NCBI GenBank assembly: GCA_032164295.1
Contig: JAJHTX010000004.1
Coordinates: 2,976,001 to 3,040,000 of the forward strand
DNA length: 64,000 bases
Direction: 5' to 3'
Source: Inonotus obliquus
Lineage: Eukaryota > Basidiomycota > Agaricomycetes > Hymenochaetales > Hymenochaetaceae
The translations under genes were made by a program, and so were the position numbers. This document shows positions 12,741 through 24,199 of the stretch, in pieces. The notes under the pieces are model-generated. The model saw only the letters and a list, made by a program, of their open reading frames with translations. It was not told the DNA's origin and did not search any database. Numbering within the stretch: position 1 is the stretch's first letter; every line of letters starts with the position of its first letter.

Positions 12741-14509
12741 ATGGCAAAATCACCAGAAAGCTTCATGTTTACAGTCGGAAAGCTGGGTGAGTGATGTCGT
12801 AAAACGATAGGGATGATCTCTGACATCTTGCGTAGACGCCGGAATGGCGGTGGGTTCATCTAACAACTCTGGTCGGCCATTCAGTTGAAGTTCTTTAAAT
12901 GTAGATCCTGCTCGGTGAACGCGCACACCTGATTGAGTTCCCTTCAGTATTACTACCGCCCGGTGCTACGGCTGGCTCGATAGTTAACATTGCTGTTCAC
13001 CGAAACCTTGCGGAAGAAAAGAAAAGGGATCAGGAGTTCTGGGAGCTGCAAAAAGAGATTTATGAAACGTTTGGTGTGGACACGCCTAAACCTCCACAAC
13101 TTGAGGTGCGTCGAATGGTCTCTCAACACAAGGCGTTAATGAAAATGTGTATGATTATTGTACTACTAATGTTAGGTTCGCAACATCACTCAAACATCTG
13201 TGACACTCGAGTGGCCAGCGTTGCACCTGGCGACTGCAACACTGCATTCACTAGACATCTACCGCAACGGCCAACGCCTCGCTGCTATCCCACAGCCGCG
13301 CCACAACACCTCCACGAAGCTAACTGGCTTAGAGATCAACACAGACTATACATTCCAGCTCGTCTTGCGCACCTCTGCGGGAATTTACCCAAGCAACGTT
13401 GTCCGAGTACGAACACACACAATGCAGGACACTTCAGGTATCAGCGTGTGCTTTGGTACAGTGCAAGATAAGGTACTTCTGGAGAACGCGAAACAAGCAC
13501 TCCGTGAGATGCGAGCACGGTGGAGCGATAAGATCCAAATTGACACGACGCATTTTGTGTGCACAACCCCTGCTGGGGAAGGCGCGGCTGCAAATAGTGG
13601 TCCAAGTGTTGAGTACCAGCGCGCACTACAGGTTAGCATACCAATTGTGCAACCTCAGTGGATCCTTGCTTGTCACGGGGAGAGAAAGTCAGTTCTTTTC
13701 CGACTTTGGTTGATGTCTTTGATTGACGTCTTTTGTGGTTTCTTTGTAGGATGGTTCCAATATCCCAGTTCTACTTGGGAGCAACACCCAACTCACCGTT
13801 ATCATCCGCACCTTTTACGCGTCCACAATCAATGTCTCAAGTCTCTCTACAACGTTCAACTCGGGATCCAGCAAGTCCTACTAGTGGTGCCGGGAACCGC
13901 ACATCGATGCCGCCTCCACGACGCTCTACACAAAATGAAGCATCCTCCTCCTCCATCAACCAAGGTTCTACAAAGGCTACCAAGCCGAACGGCGTTACGC
14001 CTGTCGCCGAAGTGGACGAAAGCGTTGCCGAAGGACATGAAGCAGATTCGCCCTCGGGACGAAAAGGCACAAGATCACCAATTTCGCCGGCGGAGAAGCA
14101 CGCGAGAAGCGGGACTATGGACAGGAATTTCAAGTTCCCACCTCCCTCGCCAACGAACGAATCTGCACCTCCCGTTCCGCCTTTGCCAAACTCCGTTCTA
14201 CAGGCTCAATTGCAAGCTCAGGGGGAGTCTCAGGGCAAATTTTCCGGTCCATCGGGAGATAACGATAGCGGTTATGCGGAGGGAGAAGCGGAAGGAGAAG
14301 CGGAGGGAAAGGTTATTCATGAGAAAGCTGAAGAACGACAGAACGGCGAAGGGAAGGACAAGGTAGAGACATTGCCGTCTTCTCCCCCCGTCTCGGCTGT
14401 GCCTATGGAAGTTCCTCCTCCTGACCCTGTCGAGAAGGAGAAGGATCGTATTGCGCATGTTGATGAAGGGGATGATGATATCGGTGCGACTGTCGAAGTT
14501 CCGCTTTGA
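12741..14509 (+). CDS. CHS5: Chitin biosynthesis protein Chs5 (exomer scaffold)
   Basis: Exomer subunit that, with ChAPs, exports chitin synthases and other cargo from the trans-Golgi to the plasma membrane. Five exons (12741-12786, 12836-12849, 12905-13105, 13176-13687, 13750-14509) give 510 residues. The N-terminal homodimerisation motif FTVGKLDAGMAILLGERAHL is assembled from three exons, one of only 14 bases. Next comes SIVNIAVHRNLAEE, a fibronectin type III domain around residues 88-175 (VRNITQTSVTLEW ... TAGIYPSNVVRV-like) and a BRCT domain around 180-260 (SGISVCFGTVQD, WSDKIQIDTTHFVCTTPA, IVQPQWILACHGERK, MVPISQFYLG). The rest is a Pro/Ser then Glu-rich disordered tail, as in other fungal Chs5. 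A class V chitin synthase lies 33 kb downstream. Confidence 0.93.
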
Positions 14510-15046
14510 TCTGGTGGTGTCGCATGTTCGATGTTAAGCTAGATGGTCATTTACTCTTCGCGCTTCCCCAAAAATGTGACTATGTCGCTATACTCCTTCG
14601 ATGACGGCCTTTCTATACCCTATCCTGGACTTTCGAACCTCCCTTGTATCTTCCCCAGCTTTCGACGTATTTTATTCGACTGTGTTCTGTTGGTACTCTA
14701 CTTCCGTTTTCTATGTGCGCAACTGTCTCTTTAGACCATACGGGATTAATCTGCAGAATGATATTAGTTGTTGACGGTGAGGCAGCTATTGAGACAGCTA
14801 TAGAGAGGAAGTAACAATATTGAGACCCCGATCTAACTACGCATTTGATTGAGAACAATCGACAAGTCGCCCGTGTTATATTGAGATTTATTACATTACA
14901 TCCCGCGACTCCGATGCGTCAAAGCACGTGTTTTCCGTTCATAGCTTGGCGCGTTCCCTTCTTCCCCAACGCGTCTCCTCTGGTGTACTACTTATCACTC
15001 AGCCCGCACAAGGCATCTATACAGCCCAGCGTCTGGCTGCTCTAGA
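14510..15046. other. Intergenic stretch between CHS5 and TMEM135-like gene
   Basis: About 540 bases holding the 3' UTR of CHS5 and the promoter and 5' UTR of the next gene on the same strand. No coding, repeat or RNA signal seen. Confidence 0.4.
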
Positions 15047-17224
15047 ATGGCTGAAGACCCGCGAGAAGGTAGTAGCTCGAAAGGGCGACTCTCGAGGATG
15101 CCATCGAGAAGTAAAGTCATGACTTCTTTTGAGGTGTGTACCCCCATCATACAAATGCTCTTGTTTACTTTGACTGAGATAAAATGCGTGCAACGGATGA
15201 ATCGCTTACACTTGTATGTATGTTTTATATCGACCAACGTTACCGATTCGTGTAGAACCTCGTCGTCCTGGCGAACTATCAAGAAGCATTACGGGACGCG
15301 CGAAAGATGGTGTGGAGGGAACGGGGACAACCTGCTGTGGAGTTGCATACAATTTCAGAATGTCTTGAACATGCTGGTAGAGGTGGCTTTCGTGAGTCAT
15401 TGTTGTTTTGGCCGTTGGATAGAGGAAGCTAAATGTCTCGTTGCTGTAGGCACTGGTACATTGGGATTTGCCCTGAGATCAGGCTTCAATATTTTCGTCT
15501 TGCTGTTTCGCATTTCAAGAATGCCTCGGTACGCGTCTGTTATACCTCTGCAAAAGCCTAGCTCTGTCTGATAATACTATCTCGTTTAGCCAATTCCGAT
15601 TTTCACTTATCCGTCGAGCCATCTTTGGCACAGACTCACTTAGGTTTGCTGCAATGCTCGGTAATTTCTTATTATTGTTTCACAACAAGAACATGGTAAC
15701 TCATAACATCTATAGGTAGCTTCGCTGCAATATACAAGTTTCTTTTGAATGCACTACCTATTCTTTTCCCTCGAAGACTTCACTCACCAGCTGATTCCCC
15801 TTCAACTCCATTCGATGATGAACTTCCGGTCACAATGGCACCTACCAAATCCGAGAGACGAAGAGGGCGATTATCATTCCGAGCCCAAGCGCGCGAAGTA
15901 TGGATACGAAAGCGAACGCATCGTTGGCATGCGGTTGTAGCAGGAGCTTTCTCCGGAGGTATTTCTATATTATTCGAAAAAAGAGGGAGGCGTGTGACTA
16001 TCGCTCAACAACTCTTTGTGAGAGGCTTACAAGGCTCGTATAATGCGTTGAGCACAAACCATAATTTCAACATTCCGCATGGGGACATCTTGCTGTTCTC
16101 CCTCTGTTGTGGACAGATCATGTATGGTTTCTTGTTGAGACCTGATACGATTCCTCCTTCATACAGCGCTTGGTGGGTGTCGAGTTATCGAGCTTCTCAC
16201 TTACGGGAAGCTTACTCGGTTTCAGGATCCAAAATGCTTCCAAGGTCCCTCCTCAAGGTGTTCGAGCAAACCGCTCGCTTGTCCGAGACGGCATCTTTGA
16301 CAAAAGCGACTTCCTCACGCTCATCGCTGACCCAGTTACCACACCCAACAACCGTACGCGCATCGCCTCCCGTCTTCTGAGTGCGGAAGCGTTTAACGAT
16401 TACGGCCCACGATACGGCCCTTGTGAAGTCGTCCACCCATGGCTTGACTCCTGCTGGTCAGTACCAGTAGACCGGTTCTTCAGCGTAGCGAAATGGATGT
16501 TCCCTATTTATGGAGCATTGCATTTGGTACCTGCCGTGTTATTCAAGTGGAAGCATTTTTTGGAGAAACCGAGTCGGGTTCTTATTCGTGCGGGACTTGG
16601 AACAGCGCGAAGTTCTGCTTTCTTAGGAGTTTTCGTCGTCATTTATCAAAGTCAGCGCTTCATTCCTCTCTTCCTCTGTCAGTGAACGGAAGTTCTGATT
16701 ATCTTCTGTTTCCAAAGCATTTTTCTGCTTCAAGCACAACATGCATCGATATCTCTCCTCTCCGCAATCACCAATTAAACTTCGCAAAGAATGGATAGAT
16801 CTGCTTATCTCGAAACCGTCGTTCTGGCTCGGCGGATTGCTTTCTGGGTTGTCATTGTTCGTAGAGGCGAGAAGGAGACGTGGAGAATTGACGATGTATG
16901 TGCTGCCGAAGGGTCTGGAGAGCGCGTGGACGATGGCGAGGGGACGTGGACTGGTGTTTCCTGTGGGTCCCTACGGGGATGCGATCGTACGTGTACTACT
17001 TTCCTGATTTCCAGCTCCAAACATCTCTGCCTTTCGCCTAGTTGACCAATGTCTTGTTTAGCTTTGCGCGATTGGAATGGGAATGGTGATGAACACCTAC
17101 CAGGTATATATCTCCCCTCTTTAATGCGGATTCTTCTTGATGATGTTTAATACTGCAGCATGAACCACAACACCTCTCGAGCCTCGTTCGACGGATCATG
17201 TATCAATTTATTGGGCCGAACTGA
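15047..17224 (+). CDS. TMEM135/PMP52-like peroxisomal membrane protein
   Basis: Multi-pass protein of the TMEM135 family, linked in other organisms to peroxisomes, mitochondrial dynamics and fat storage. Nine exons (15047-15133, 15256-15391, 15450-15528, 15590-15660, 15716-16172, 16226-16650, 16718-16986, 17062-17103, 17159-17224) join into 543 residues. Family landmarks are GTLGFALRSGFNIFVLLFRI, FGTDSLRFAAMLGSFAAIYK across an exon junction, RWHAVVAGAFSGGISILFEKR, DILLFSLCCGQIMYGFLLRPDTIP, a cysteine-containing CEVVHPWLDSCW block, KLRKEWIDLLISKPSFWLGGLLSGLSLF and a short amphipathic end. The ATG giving MAEDPREGSSSK is used because it splices cleanly into exon 2. A truncated copy follows within 1 kb. 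Confidence 0.88.
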
Positions 17225-17954
17225 GTATGGACTATCCGTATACATGATTCTGCGTTGTCCATTTGTCCTTCCATAACATTTGTACTTTGTAAACTCGCTC
17301 GGCCGTAGAGGATAGGTGAACGCGAACTATCGCCGATGCCAATTGAGTTAGAAAACGGGGAGATGATAATAATATTGTAGCAATTATCTTCCATCAGGAT
17401 GACTTACGCGAAGGGCGTAACATCCTCGCAGCAATAAAGAAATATTACATAACGTGGACACAATTGTCGATCACCGAAGATCGACCATCACTGGCATCAC
17501 CATCACCATCTTGCCTGGATGGCTCACCGAATGTATATCTGGCACACACCGGAAATCGAGGGCGATTCATACTTCCTGTTGTTCACTACCAGAGGTGCCA
17601 ACGTTCTGCTGGCTGCACGGAACTGTCATCTCATTAGTGTTTCTATGCAGTACTACTAGTTGGTTCTACTGGCGTTTTCAAATATTGAACTCGGACCGTT
17701 TGTGTACTCTGATCTGTGCCACCGAAAACAAAAGCCATCTTGGCCGTGTTTCTCTCGTCTTCCGTTCGCCATATGGTTCTCATCCCCGTCCCTACTCTGT
17801 GTAGGACTTGGCTCGCGTTCTTCATGACCACTAGTACCCGCTGTAATCTGGCTCATTTCTTTTGAATGTCTTCCACCGACTGCTCTTACGGCGTCTTTGA
17901 GTATTTGGAGGAACTAGTGTGGGCTTGGTATGGTACTCGTCGAGAAATGGTAAC

Positions 17955-18770
17955 ATGGCTAGTAGAGACCCAGAGAAAGGATTTGGGGTTTGATTGGGTG
18001 GGTTTCGTGACAATGACAATGTTTACTTTATTGAGGCACGTCTCGCACAACTCACTTGCTCGAGGGAGATAGAAATATGCTAACTGTAATGCATAGAGTC
18101 TCGTCGCTTCGGCGAACTATAGAGAAGCTTTGCGAGACACACGGAGGACAGTATGGAGGGATCAAGGGGAGGAGTTGGTATCTATCAAAGTAAGTATCCG
18201 TGTCTTTCCATCCATAGATCATACTCAAAATTCGCAGCATACTTCTACTTCATACATAATCTGCATCTACACCTCTCCTCCCCTTCCTCACCCCTCAAAC
18301 TCCGCAAAGAATGGATCGACATCCTTATTTCCAAGCTTACATTCTGGTTTGGAGGCGTACTCGCTAGATTATCGTTGTTCGCAGAACACAAAAGGAGGCG
18401 TGGAGAGTCGACGATGTATCTTTTCTCTGGAGGGACTGGAAGGTGCGTGATGCGTGGAAGATGGCTAAAGGGTGTGGTTTGGTGTGCTCCACGGGACAGT
18501 ATGGCGAGATGCTTGTATGCATCATGTTCCTTGACGTTTTTCGAAGTGTGTTGACTTACATCCGACAAGCCGTGACAGCTTTGCGCCATTAGAATGGGAA
18601 TGGTTATTGATACGTATCAGGTGTGTGACTTTCCAATGATTACAGTGTTGATTTTTGTTGGAGATAGTAATCGACACTGATTGCAACTTCGGAAGCATGA
18701 GCCACAACACCTCTCGGGACTCGTTCGAATTGATCATAGTACCCACATGCTCAGATATGTACAACTGTAG
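17955..18770 (+). pseudogene. Broken tandem copy of the TMEM135-like gene
   Basis: Parts of the upstream gene recur here in order. A possible first exon (ATGGCTAGTAGAGACCC, about 17955) comes first. An exon-2 copy around 18098-18165 reads SLVASANYREALRDTRRTVWRDQGEE against NLVVLANYQEALRDARKMVW. The exon-7 copy is around 18241-18410 (KLRKEWIDILISKLTFWFGG), exon 8 is at 18579-18620 and exon 9 starts at 18696 (HEPQHLSGLVR). Exons 3 to 6 are absent. The exon-2 copy runs near 18170 into sequence matching the end of parental exon 6 (TATCAAAGT), and this fusion shifts the frame. The exon-7 copy also loses frame after MYL. This is an internal deletion derivative and presumably non-functional. Confidence 0.8.
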
Positions 18771-19452
18771 TTGAATATGTCGTAATCGTTGTCGTAATTA
18801 CTGTAAAGAAAAAGAAAGGCCACTTCAACAACATCAAACCAAAGTTCGCGGGAAGCCGATGCCCGGAAACGCGCACATTACATCGTCAACTTTTTTTCGT
18901 GTCTCCAATACTTTCGATGACCACTTGCAGCCGCCCCGAGGAGGGTAATTGCACCTCATCTCTCTTCATGCATGATACGAAGAAGGCGCTTCGTATCGTC
19001 CAAGCGAGGCAGCTCCATTGTGAGGGTAGAAGTAGGGAGATATCCTAGAAGTGTGGACATCTCTACTCTCCTAATGTATTTGACCTGGACCTGCGAGGAT
19101 ATGTGCTATCAGCATACACTTTAGAAAGCATACAGACAAATGACAACTCACTTTCTTGAATATCTCAGGTAAGTGAGGACCTATTATCCAAACCAAAAGA
19201 GTCACGCACGTAGTCTCTAACGGGCGTGCTCCATTACTCATGGCTCATGATGATAATACAAAATGATATAGATGAGGATAGTGTGTGGGTGTGAACGTAA
19301 ATAAAACGAGCAAACCAAGCATCGTGGTAGGTCGATCGCCCCTATGATACAATATTGCGCGAATGAAAGGAATGTACAAAGCGGCATGTGATGCGCTACG
19401 ATTCTTTACGACCTAGAAGAAGTGTGGAAAGCATCAGCTCATCTCGAATAGA
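18771..19452. other. Intergenic stretch, nothing seen
   Basis: About 680 bases between the TMEM135 pseudogene and the convergent coiled-coil gene. No open frame above 60 codons with domain content, and no repeat or RNA gene recognised. Confidence 0.4.
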
Positions 19453-22072
19453 CTAGAAGAACAGAAACGAAGACTTGCCAAGTATCTCCAACCAACGTTT
19501 ACTATTTACATCTTCTCCAGGGCTAGAGGATCCGACTGCTTGTTTTCCCTTTTCATCAGGCCCGCCATTTCTCGGTATTGGGGAGTCGTTTTCATCCTCA
19601 AGACGATCCAACTCAGGTTTTAAATCTACGATAGAATCTTCATCGCCTCCTTCTTCAGATTCGATTTCATCCTCCGCATTAGCGCTGTTCGCAGGAGTGT
19701 TTAACCGGGAGTGTTTAGGCTGACCATGAGAGAGAGGTGTTGATGCGCGTCCATTAAGTTGACGACCACTCCCTCGGTTTGTTGAAGACGTCCGGAGTAG
19801 AGAAGTGGAACGTGCGCCCTTGTTCGGAAACGGGGCCGACTGTACAGGTCGCAGCTTGAAAAATTCAATTGAAGTCTGAGAGGTGTTGGAAGTGGAAGAT
19901 ACCGGAGGTGCACGATCTTCGCTCGCAGCACGAAGCATTGTGGCCGAGGAAGAGGCTGATGGAGTAGGAGTTGTGGAAGATGCTCGTACAGGTCGTTTAC
20001 CTTTACGAACCGAAGAATTTCGCCTTGCACCGTCGGATGTTTTGTTTAGCTCTAGTTTACGCTGACTGCTTACCGTCGTTGACGATGAGTTTGCGTTTCG
20101 GACTTCACTTCCTGAAGCCTGCGTGGACGGGACGACACCAGCGGCCTGATCAGCAAGCACATCCAAGGCGGACGTTCGCCTGTCCGCGTGCCCTGAAGGT
20201 TCCGAGAAGGCTGCTTGCTTGTCATTCGTCTGCGTCGTTACAATACCGCTATGATCACTAACGCGCCTACGTTTCTTTGGTGACGGGCTTCCTTCGTCTT
20301 CGGATGCACGCGCTCTATCTTTTGCATTGGGAGAGAAGACCGTCTGTGCCGCACTAAGTAAGTCATCCATAGGCGTGTTTCTCGTTGTAGAACCTGGTGT
20401 AGTCGCCTTTGATGGTGGAGTGTTCAATCCGCTCTGTTGTGGAGACGATTTCCGCGCCTGACTTGACGATCGGCTCGATTCGTTCCTTTGTGAAGCGGAA
20501 GATGAAGAGGGAGGTGCTTTCGGGGTCATAGGAGCAGAAGCATGGGAAGGACCAGCAACAGGTGGACTGTTCGTGAGTCGAACCAGTGCTGGCGGAGTCT
20601 TTGCGTTTGCCGTAGCAGCATTCTGAATCGCAATTGGCTGACCAAATGCATATGGTCCGGGTGTATAATACGGCCATGCAGGACCCGGCATGTAACCACG
20701 GGGAGGTCCGTGGTAGAACGCTGGCGCGGGCATAGCCGTGCCTGGCCTTGCTACGGAGCCGGATGGTACAAAGTAATGTGAATACGCGAGACCAGCCGGC
20801 GGACCGAACTGCGAAAAGGGAGGATTCTGCTGCCCCTTAACAGAGACCGAGGTTCCAGGTTGTTGCACTATCTGATGATTCGCTTGCCCACCTTGCTGTG
20901 CGGCATTCGTGGTTTGTTGAAGATGGGCTGACCATGTAGCAGGGGATATTGTCGGTCTAGGTTGACTTGAGCTATTCTTGCCCTGGGTTGGCAACTCATT
21001 ACTTGGAATGCTGGATACCTGCGGAGGATCTGCGGTGTGGTACATTGCCTGGCTGAGCAAAGTGGCGCGCTCCTTACCAAGCTTACGCATGGCAAGCAGC
21101 AGATGTTCGGATCTCGCATCAGCGACGGTCGGTGCGTGCTTGAAGTAAGATGATGCATTCTTCTTCTTAGCTTTCGGAGATGCGTTGTTGACTGTTTTCA
21201 CCTCTTCCCGCACTCTGTAGTAACTCCTACTCTCGATACCCGCTCCACTATTACTCTCCTCCTTCTTGGCGGACTTACCAGGGCTTAATGTCAAGCCTCT
21301 TGAAGCGGCAACAGCACTTGGCTGCATGAGCAGGAGGGGCCGGAGTTGTTCCAGTTCAGCTTCGAGGGAATTTGCCCTGCTTTGGATTTCGGAAAGCTAA
21401 GCGTATCATTAGGTACTGTAAGCGCGCATGAGCTTTCGGTATCTCGTACTTTTTGTCGGAGAGAGCTATTCTCTGCTTCGATGATAGCAGGTTTCTTTGC
21501 ACTATCCTAAGCGTGTAAATTCAGTAATCAGTCCTCTCGCTGAATCAGCGCGAAGGAATAAGGCACACCTGTTCCTTGTACAAATTATGCGACGTAATGT
21601 TCGCTTGGGCGATGAGTGCTTCGCAAACTCTCTGTAACCCATCTCTTTCAGCTTCCCACCTAGCCCGATCATCATCCATTCGCCGGAGCAAGATATCCCG
21701 TTGTAACGATAAATGCCGAATTGTATCCGCCTGTTCCAAAATTTGTGTTCGAACAGGCACGGCGGTAGTCAGCCGCAGAATCATATCTATCAGCTCGTTT
21801 ATTTCCGAGTCCTCCCTCCCCTTTCCTTTTGAGTCACGAATGGAAAGCGCTCGCACGCGCATAGCAAAAATTTCGTGTTCGCCTGGCGGTTCCGGCGAGA
21901 TACCTCTTGACGCGCCATGGAGAGTATCTGTACCCATGGTTGCATCGACATGGCCACCGGCAGATTGCAAGGTTATTTCATTAGCAATGTTTAAGAGTAT
22001 GTTACTGAGTTCGAGTTGGGGTGTATCAGTTGCCATGATGGTTGGCCGCTGGCATTCGTCGCTAGACTCCAT
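19453..22072 (-). CDS. Coiled-coil protein with long disordered tail and NLS
   Basis: Exons 22072-21569, 21506-21450 and 21396-19453 (minus) give 834 residues in one frame; an internal ATG at 22036 (MATDTPQLELS) is an equally good start. The N-terminal third is helical with heptad-like charge (RHLSLQRDILLRRMDDDRAR; SSLRQKV joined to LSEIQSRANSLEAELEQLRP), a probable coiled coil. A conserved-looking segment follows (SSYFKHAPTVADARSEHLLL then AMRKLGKERATLL). The rest is Ser/Pro/Gln/Thr-rich, with a proline/glycine/tyrosine stretch (PGPAWPYYTPGPYAFG) and a classical basic NLS (SPKKRRRVSD). It is probably a nuclear regulatory or scaffold protein. I do not recognise the family and give no function. 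Confidence 0.75.
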
Positions 22073-22274
22073 GCATATGTAGGAGCCGCGATCGCCGGCC
22101 GAAGTTGTGTGAAAATAAACAACGCCAAACCACGCGTTTTCATCACGTGATACTCGTCGATTCGTCGGGCAAAATAGATATCAGCGGGAATTGTATTTTA
22201 GATATTTTTCGAGCATTTATTTTACAGCTAAGGTCAAAATACATAAATTTTGGATGTTTCCTATCATAATAATG

Positions 22275-22412
22275 TTAACACCCCGGGCAAAAATACATTT
22301 TTCAAAGTAAAGAATTTTGGTCAGAATGCGAGAAATCTGCTCTGATTGGCTGGTATTGCATTTCAACCAAGATTCTGGAGGCTCCTATATGTAATTTTTG
22401 CCCGGTGTGTAA
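22275..22412. mobile_element. Short MITE, about 138 bp, with 24 bp inverted termini
   Basis: The left terminus (22275-22298, TTAACACCCCGGGCAAAAAT...) is matched in reverse complement by the right terminus (22389-22412, ...ATTTTTGCCCGGTGTGTAA), with two to three mismatches. The interior is AT-rich and non-coding. The TA flanking each end fits a Tc1/mariner-type TA duplication. It abuts the next MITE with no spacer. Confidence 0.65.
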
Positions 22413-22415
22413 TTA

Positions 22416-22734
22416 CAGCCGTTTGCATTAGTAATGGCACTCCCCAGGATTTTAGAGAGAGAAGTAACATATGACATCATGTGATACTTCGGACTTCGTG
22501 AAGAAAATCGTGCAGCGGAGGGCGAGTTTATGCGCCTCTGTCATGTCATATTGTATGTCATCCTTGATCGGCACATCGATCTTTCTCCTTATAAGATCAA
22601 GTTATCAGAACCTACCTCTCAAACCGCCACAGGCAGACAGTTTTTTCTTCTCAAAGTCCAAAATATCACATGATATAATAAGTTTCTTCTCTCCCTAAAA
22701 TCCCGGAGAGTGCCATTACTAATGCAAACGGCTG
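22416..22734. mobile_element. Mariner-like MITE, 319 bp, long TIRs, TA duplication
   Basis: The two ends are near-perfect inverted repeats: CAGCCGTTTGCATTAGTAAT at the left, its reverse complement at the right, and similarity continues inward for about 100 bases (including ATATCATGTGATA-like and GGACTT-GAAG segments). TA sits immediately outside both ends (22414-22415 and 22735-22736), the target duplication expected of Tc1/mariner transposition. No transposase is encoded; open frames inside are by-products of the repeats. Confidence 0.75.
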
Positions 22735-22736
22735 TA

Positions 22737-23715
22737 ACATCAAAGAGTGGCATACATGCAATAACAGAGGTTGTTTCACAGTTCGATAGAGGAAGGGTGT
22801 TAATGTCAGCGACGCACTTAGGCCAGCTCACAATAAAGGGCCAGGCTACACTAACTTGATCAGAGAGAGTAGAGGGGAGAGGGGAGAGTGAGCTTGAGTG
22901 ACACTAGCCGGTGTATTGACAAGGTCGAAACTGGGGAGTACAGGTGAACGCGCCTCCTACTTATACCCTGAGAGTGCGTGAACTACCTACTATCTATATA
23001 CAAGTCATAGAATGAGATAGAATGTCATGGAATGTCCCCGGAATCTTCCGGAACGGACTAAAGTCAGATGATAGGAAAGGATTAGTAAGAGACAATGATT
23101 AGTGATAGGAAGTTAGTAAGCGTGATTAGTTAAGAAGGTGGTGACATAAATGAAGGGAAATATAAAAGAAAAGAAATAAATAGAAGTGTTCATGACATCA
23201 CCTCCCCGTTTAAGGCAATCGTCTCGATTGCTTCAGGATGGTTCAGTGAACTGAAAGAGGGGTCGGAAGCGAAGAGAATTGAATATAGCAGCATTAAGAG
23301 GTTGAGGTGCGCCAGGATTGTGGGTATAGAAATCACGAATGGCATCTTTCACATGCATTAGATTTTCGACTGGTTCCCAAGTGCGTTGTTTGGCTGGGTA
23401 ACCCTTCCAATGCACTAAAAACTTCCACTTATCTCATTGCACCTTGACATCGACTACTTGTTCTACTTCGTATTCAGTGGTTCCTTCAACTATCTCGGGC
23501 GGAGGCGGTGGTTCTTGTTGTTGCCCTGAATACTTTGGTCTATGGTAGGGTGAAAGTAGCACTTCATTGAAGACAGGGTGTATTCGTCCCTTCCAAGTCC
23601 GAGGTATTTGTAGTTCATAGACTGTGTTACGCCTTGCGCAGTCAGGGACGTTGATCACAGGATCAGAGACGTCGACAAGCAAGAAGACGAGCTACCACTT
23701 AATCACAAGAGACCA
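22737..23715 (-). mobile_element. Chromovirus 1: 3' fragment of a Ty3/Gypsy element
   Basis: Reading on the minus strand, the fragment starts inside integrase, continues through the C-terminal chromodomain and a purine tract (ACGGGGAGGTGA), and enters an LTR-like stretch whose plus-strand end is ...GTTCATGACA at 23197. A TATAAAAG lies at about 23161 within it. The far end of the LTR was not located and is probably near the MITE. Everything 5' of the integrase tail is missing at about 23715, where sequence associated with the second chromovirus begins. Confidence 0.65.
23233..23682 (-). pseudogene. Integrase C-terminus and chromodomain of chromovirus 1
   Basis: The frame reads YELQIPRTWKGRIHPVFNEV then LLSPYHRPKYSG, a Pro run (EPPPPPEIVEG) and EYEVEQVVDVKVQ, then an in-frame TGA, then KWKFLVHWKGYPAKQRTWEP, VENLMHV and a FTEPS end. 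This is the GPY/F-to-chromodomain tail of a Ty3/Gypsy chromovirus integrase; chromodomains of this kind target insertion to heterochromatin. The TGA stands where related elements have an arginine codon, consistent with CGA to TGA decay. The N-terminal zinc finger and DDE core are absent. Confidence 0.8.
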
Positions 23716-23785
23716 GAGTCTGTGACGTAGGTGATAGTACTAAATTAGCACGTCTATCTAAGGTATAAGTAATGTATGACTTACC

Positions 23786-24192
23786 TGTGACGTAGGTGAT
23801 AGTACTAAAACAAGAGAGTGGGGAATCCCTAACTCTCTGGTCCAGCCTTATATACACTTTGGTCGCGGGTAAGTTCTACTCTAAATAGGTGCTGACTAGC
23901 AGCAAGTAAATATGAACAAACAAACAACAGGGCCCGACGAGTCAGCAAAAATGAGTAAAGATGAGTAAGCGTCGTCGGGTTAAACGGAAAGAAGAATAAT
24001 GAGTCAGCAAGAATGAGTAATAAATAGAATAGAAAAAGGAATGAAAGGGAGTGGCGGGATAAAGTTGTTATAGATTGTAATTAGCTAAGCCTGTATGTAT
24101 TAAGTAAGGAATGTAGTTAAAAGGAATGTAAATATGCATTGACGAAAATAAAAGAAAGGCCGTATAGGGAAAATGGAAAAGACGTCGTAACA
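23786..24192 (-). repeat. 3' LTR of chromovirus 2, about 407 bp
   Basis: Begins TGTGACGTAGG and ends GTCGTAACA (TG...CA). On the minus strand it directly follows the polypurine tract AGAGGGGGTAA that abuts the pol stop codon. TTACC occurs on both sides (23781-23785 and 24193-24197); on the inner side it is part of the polypurine tract, so it may not be a true target duplication. The first 24 bases recur at 23721-23744. AT-rich and non-coding. Confidence 0.65.
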
Positions 24193-24199
24193 TTACCCC

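Noticed and set aside
22471..22831. Open frames on both strands within the 319-bp mariner-like MITE
   Set aside because: They are mirror images produced by the inverted termini; too short for a transposase and lacking D-D-E/D motifs.
23781..24197. Solo LTR with TSD TTACC
   Set aside because: TTACC flanks both sides, but the inner one is part of the polypurine tract next to the pol stop, so a 3' LTR of chromovirus 2 explains the layout better.
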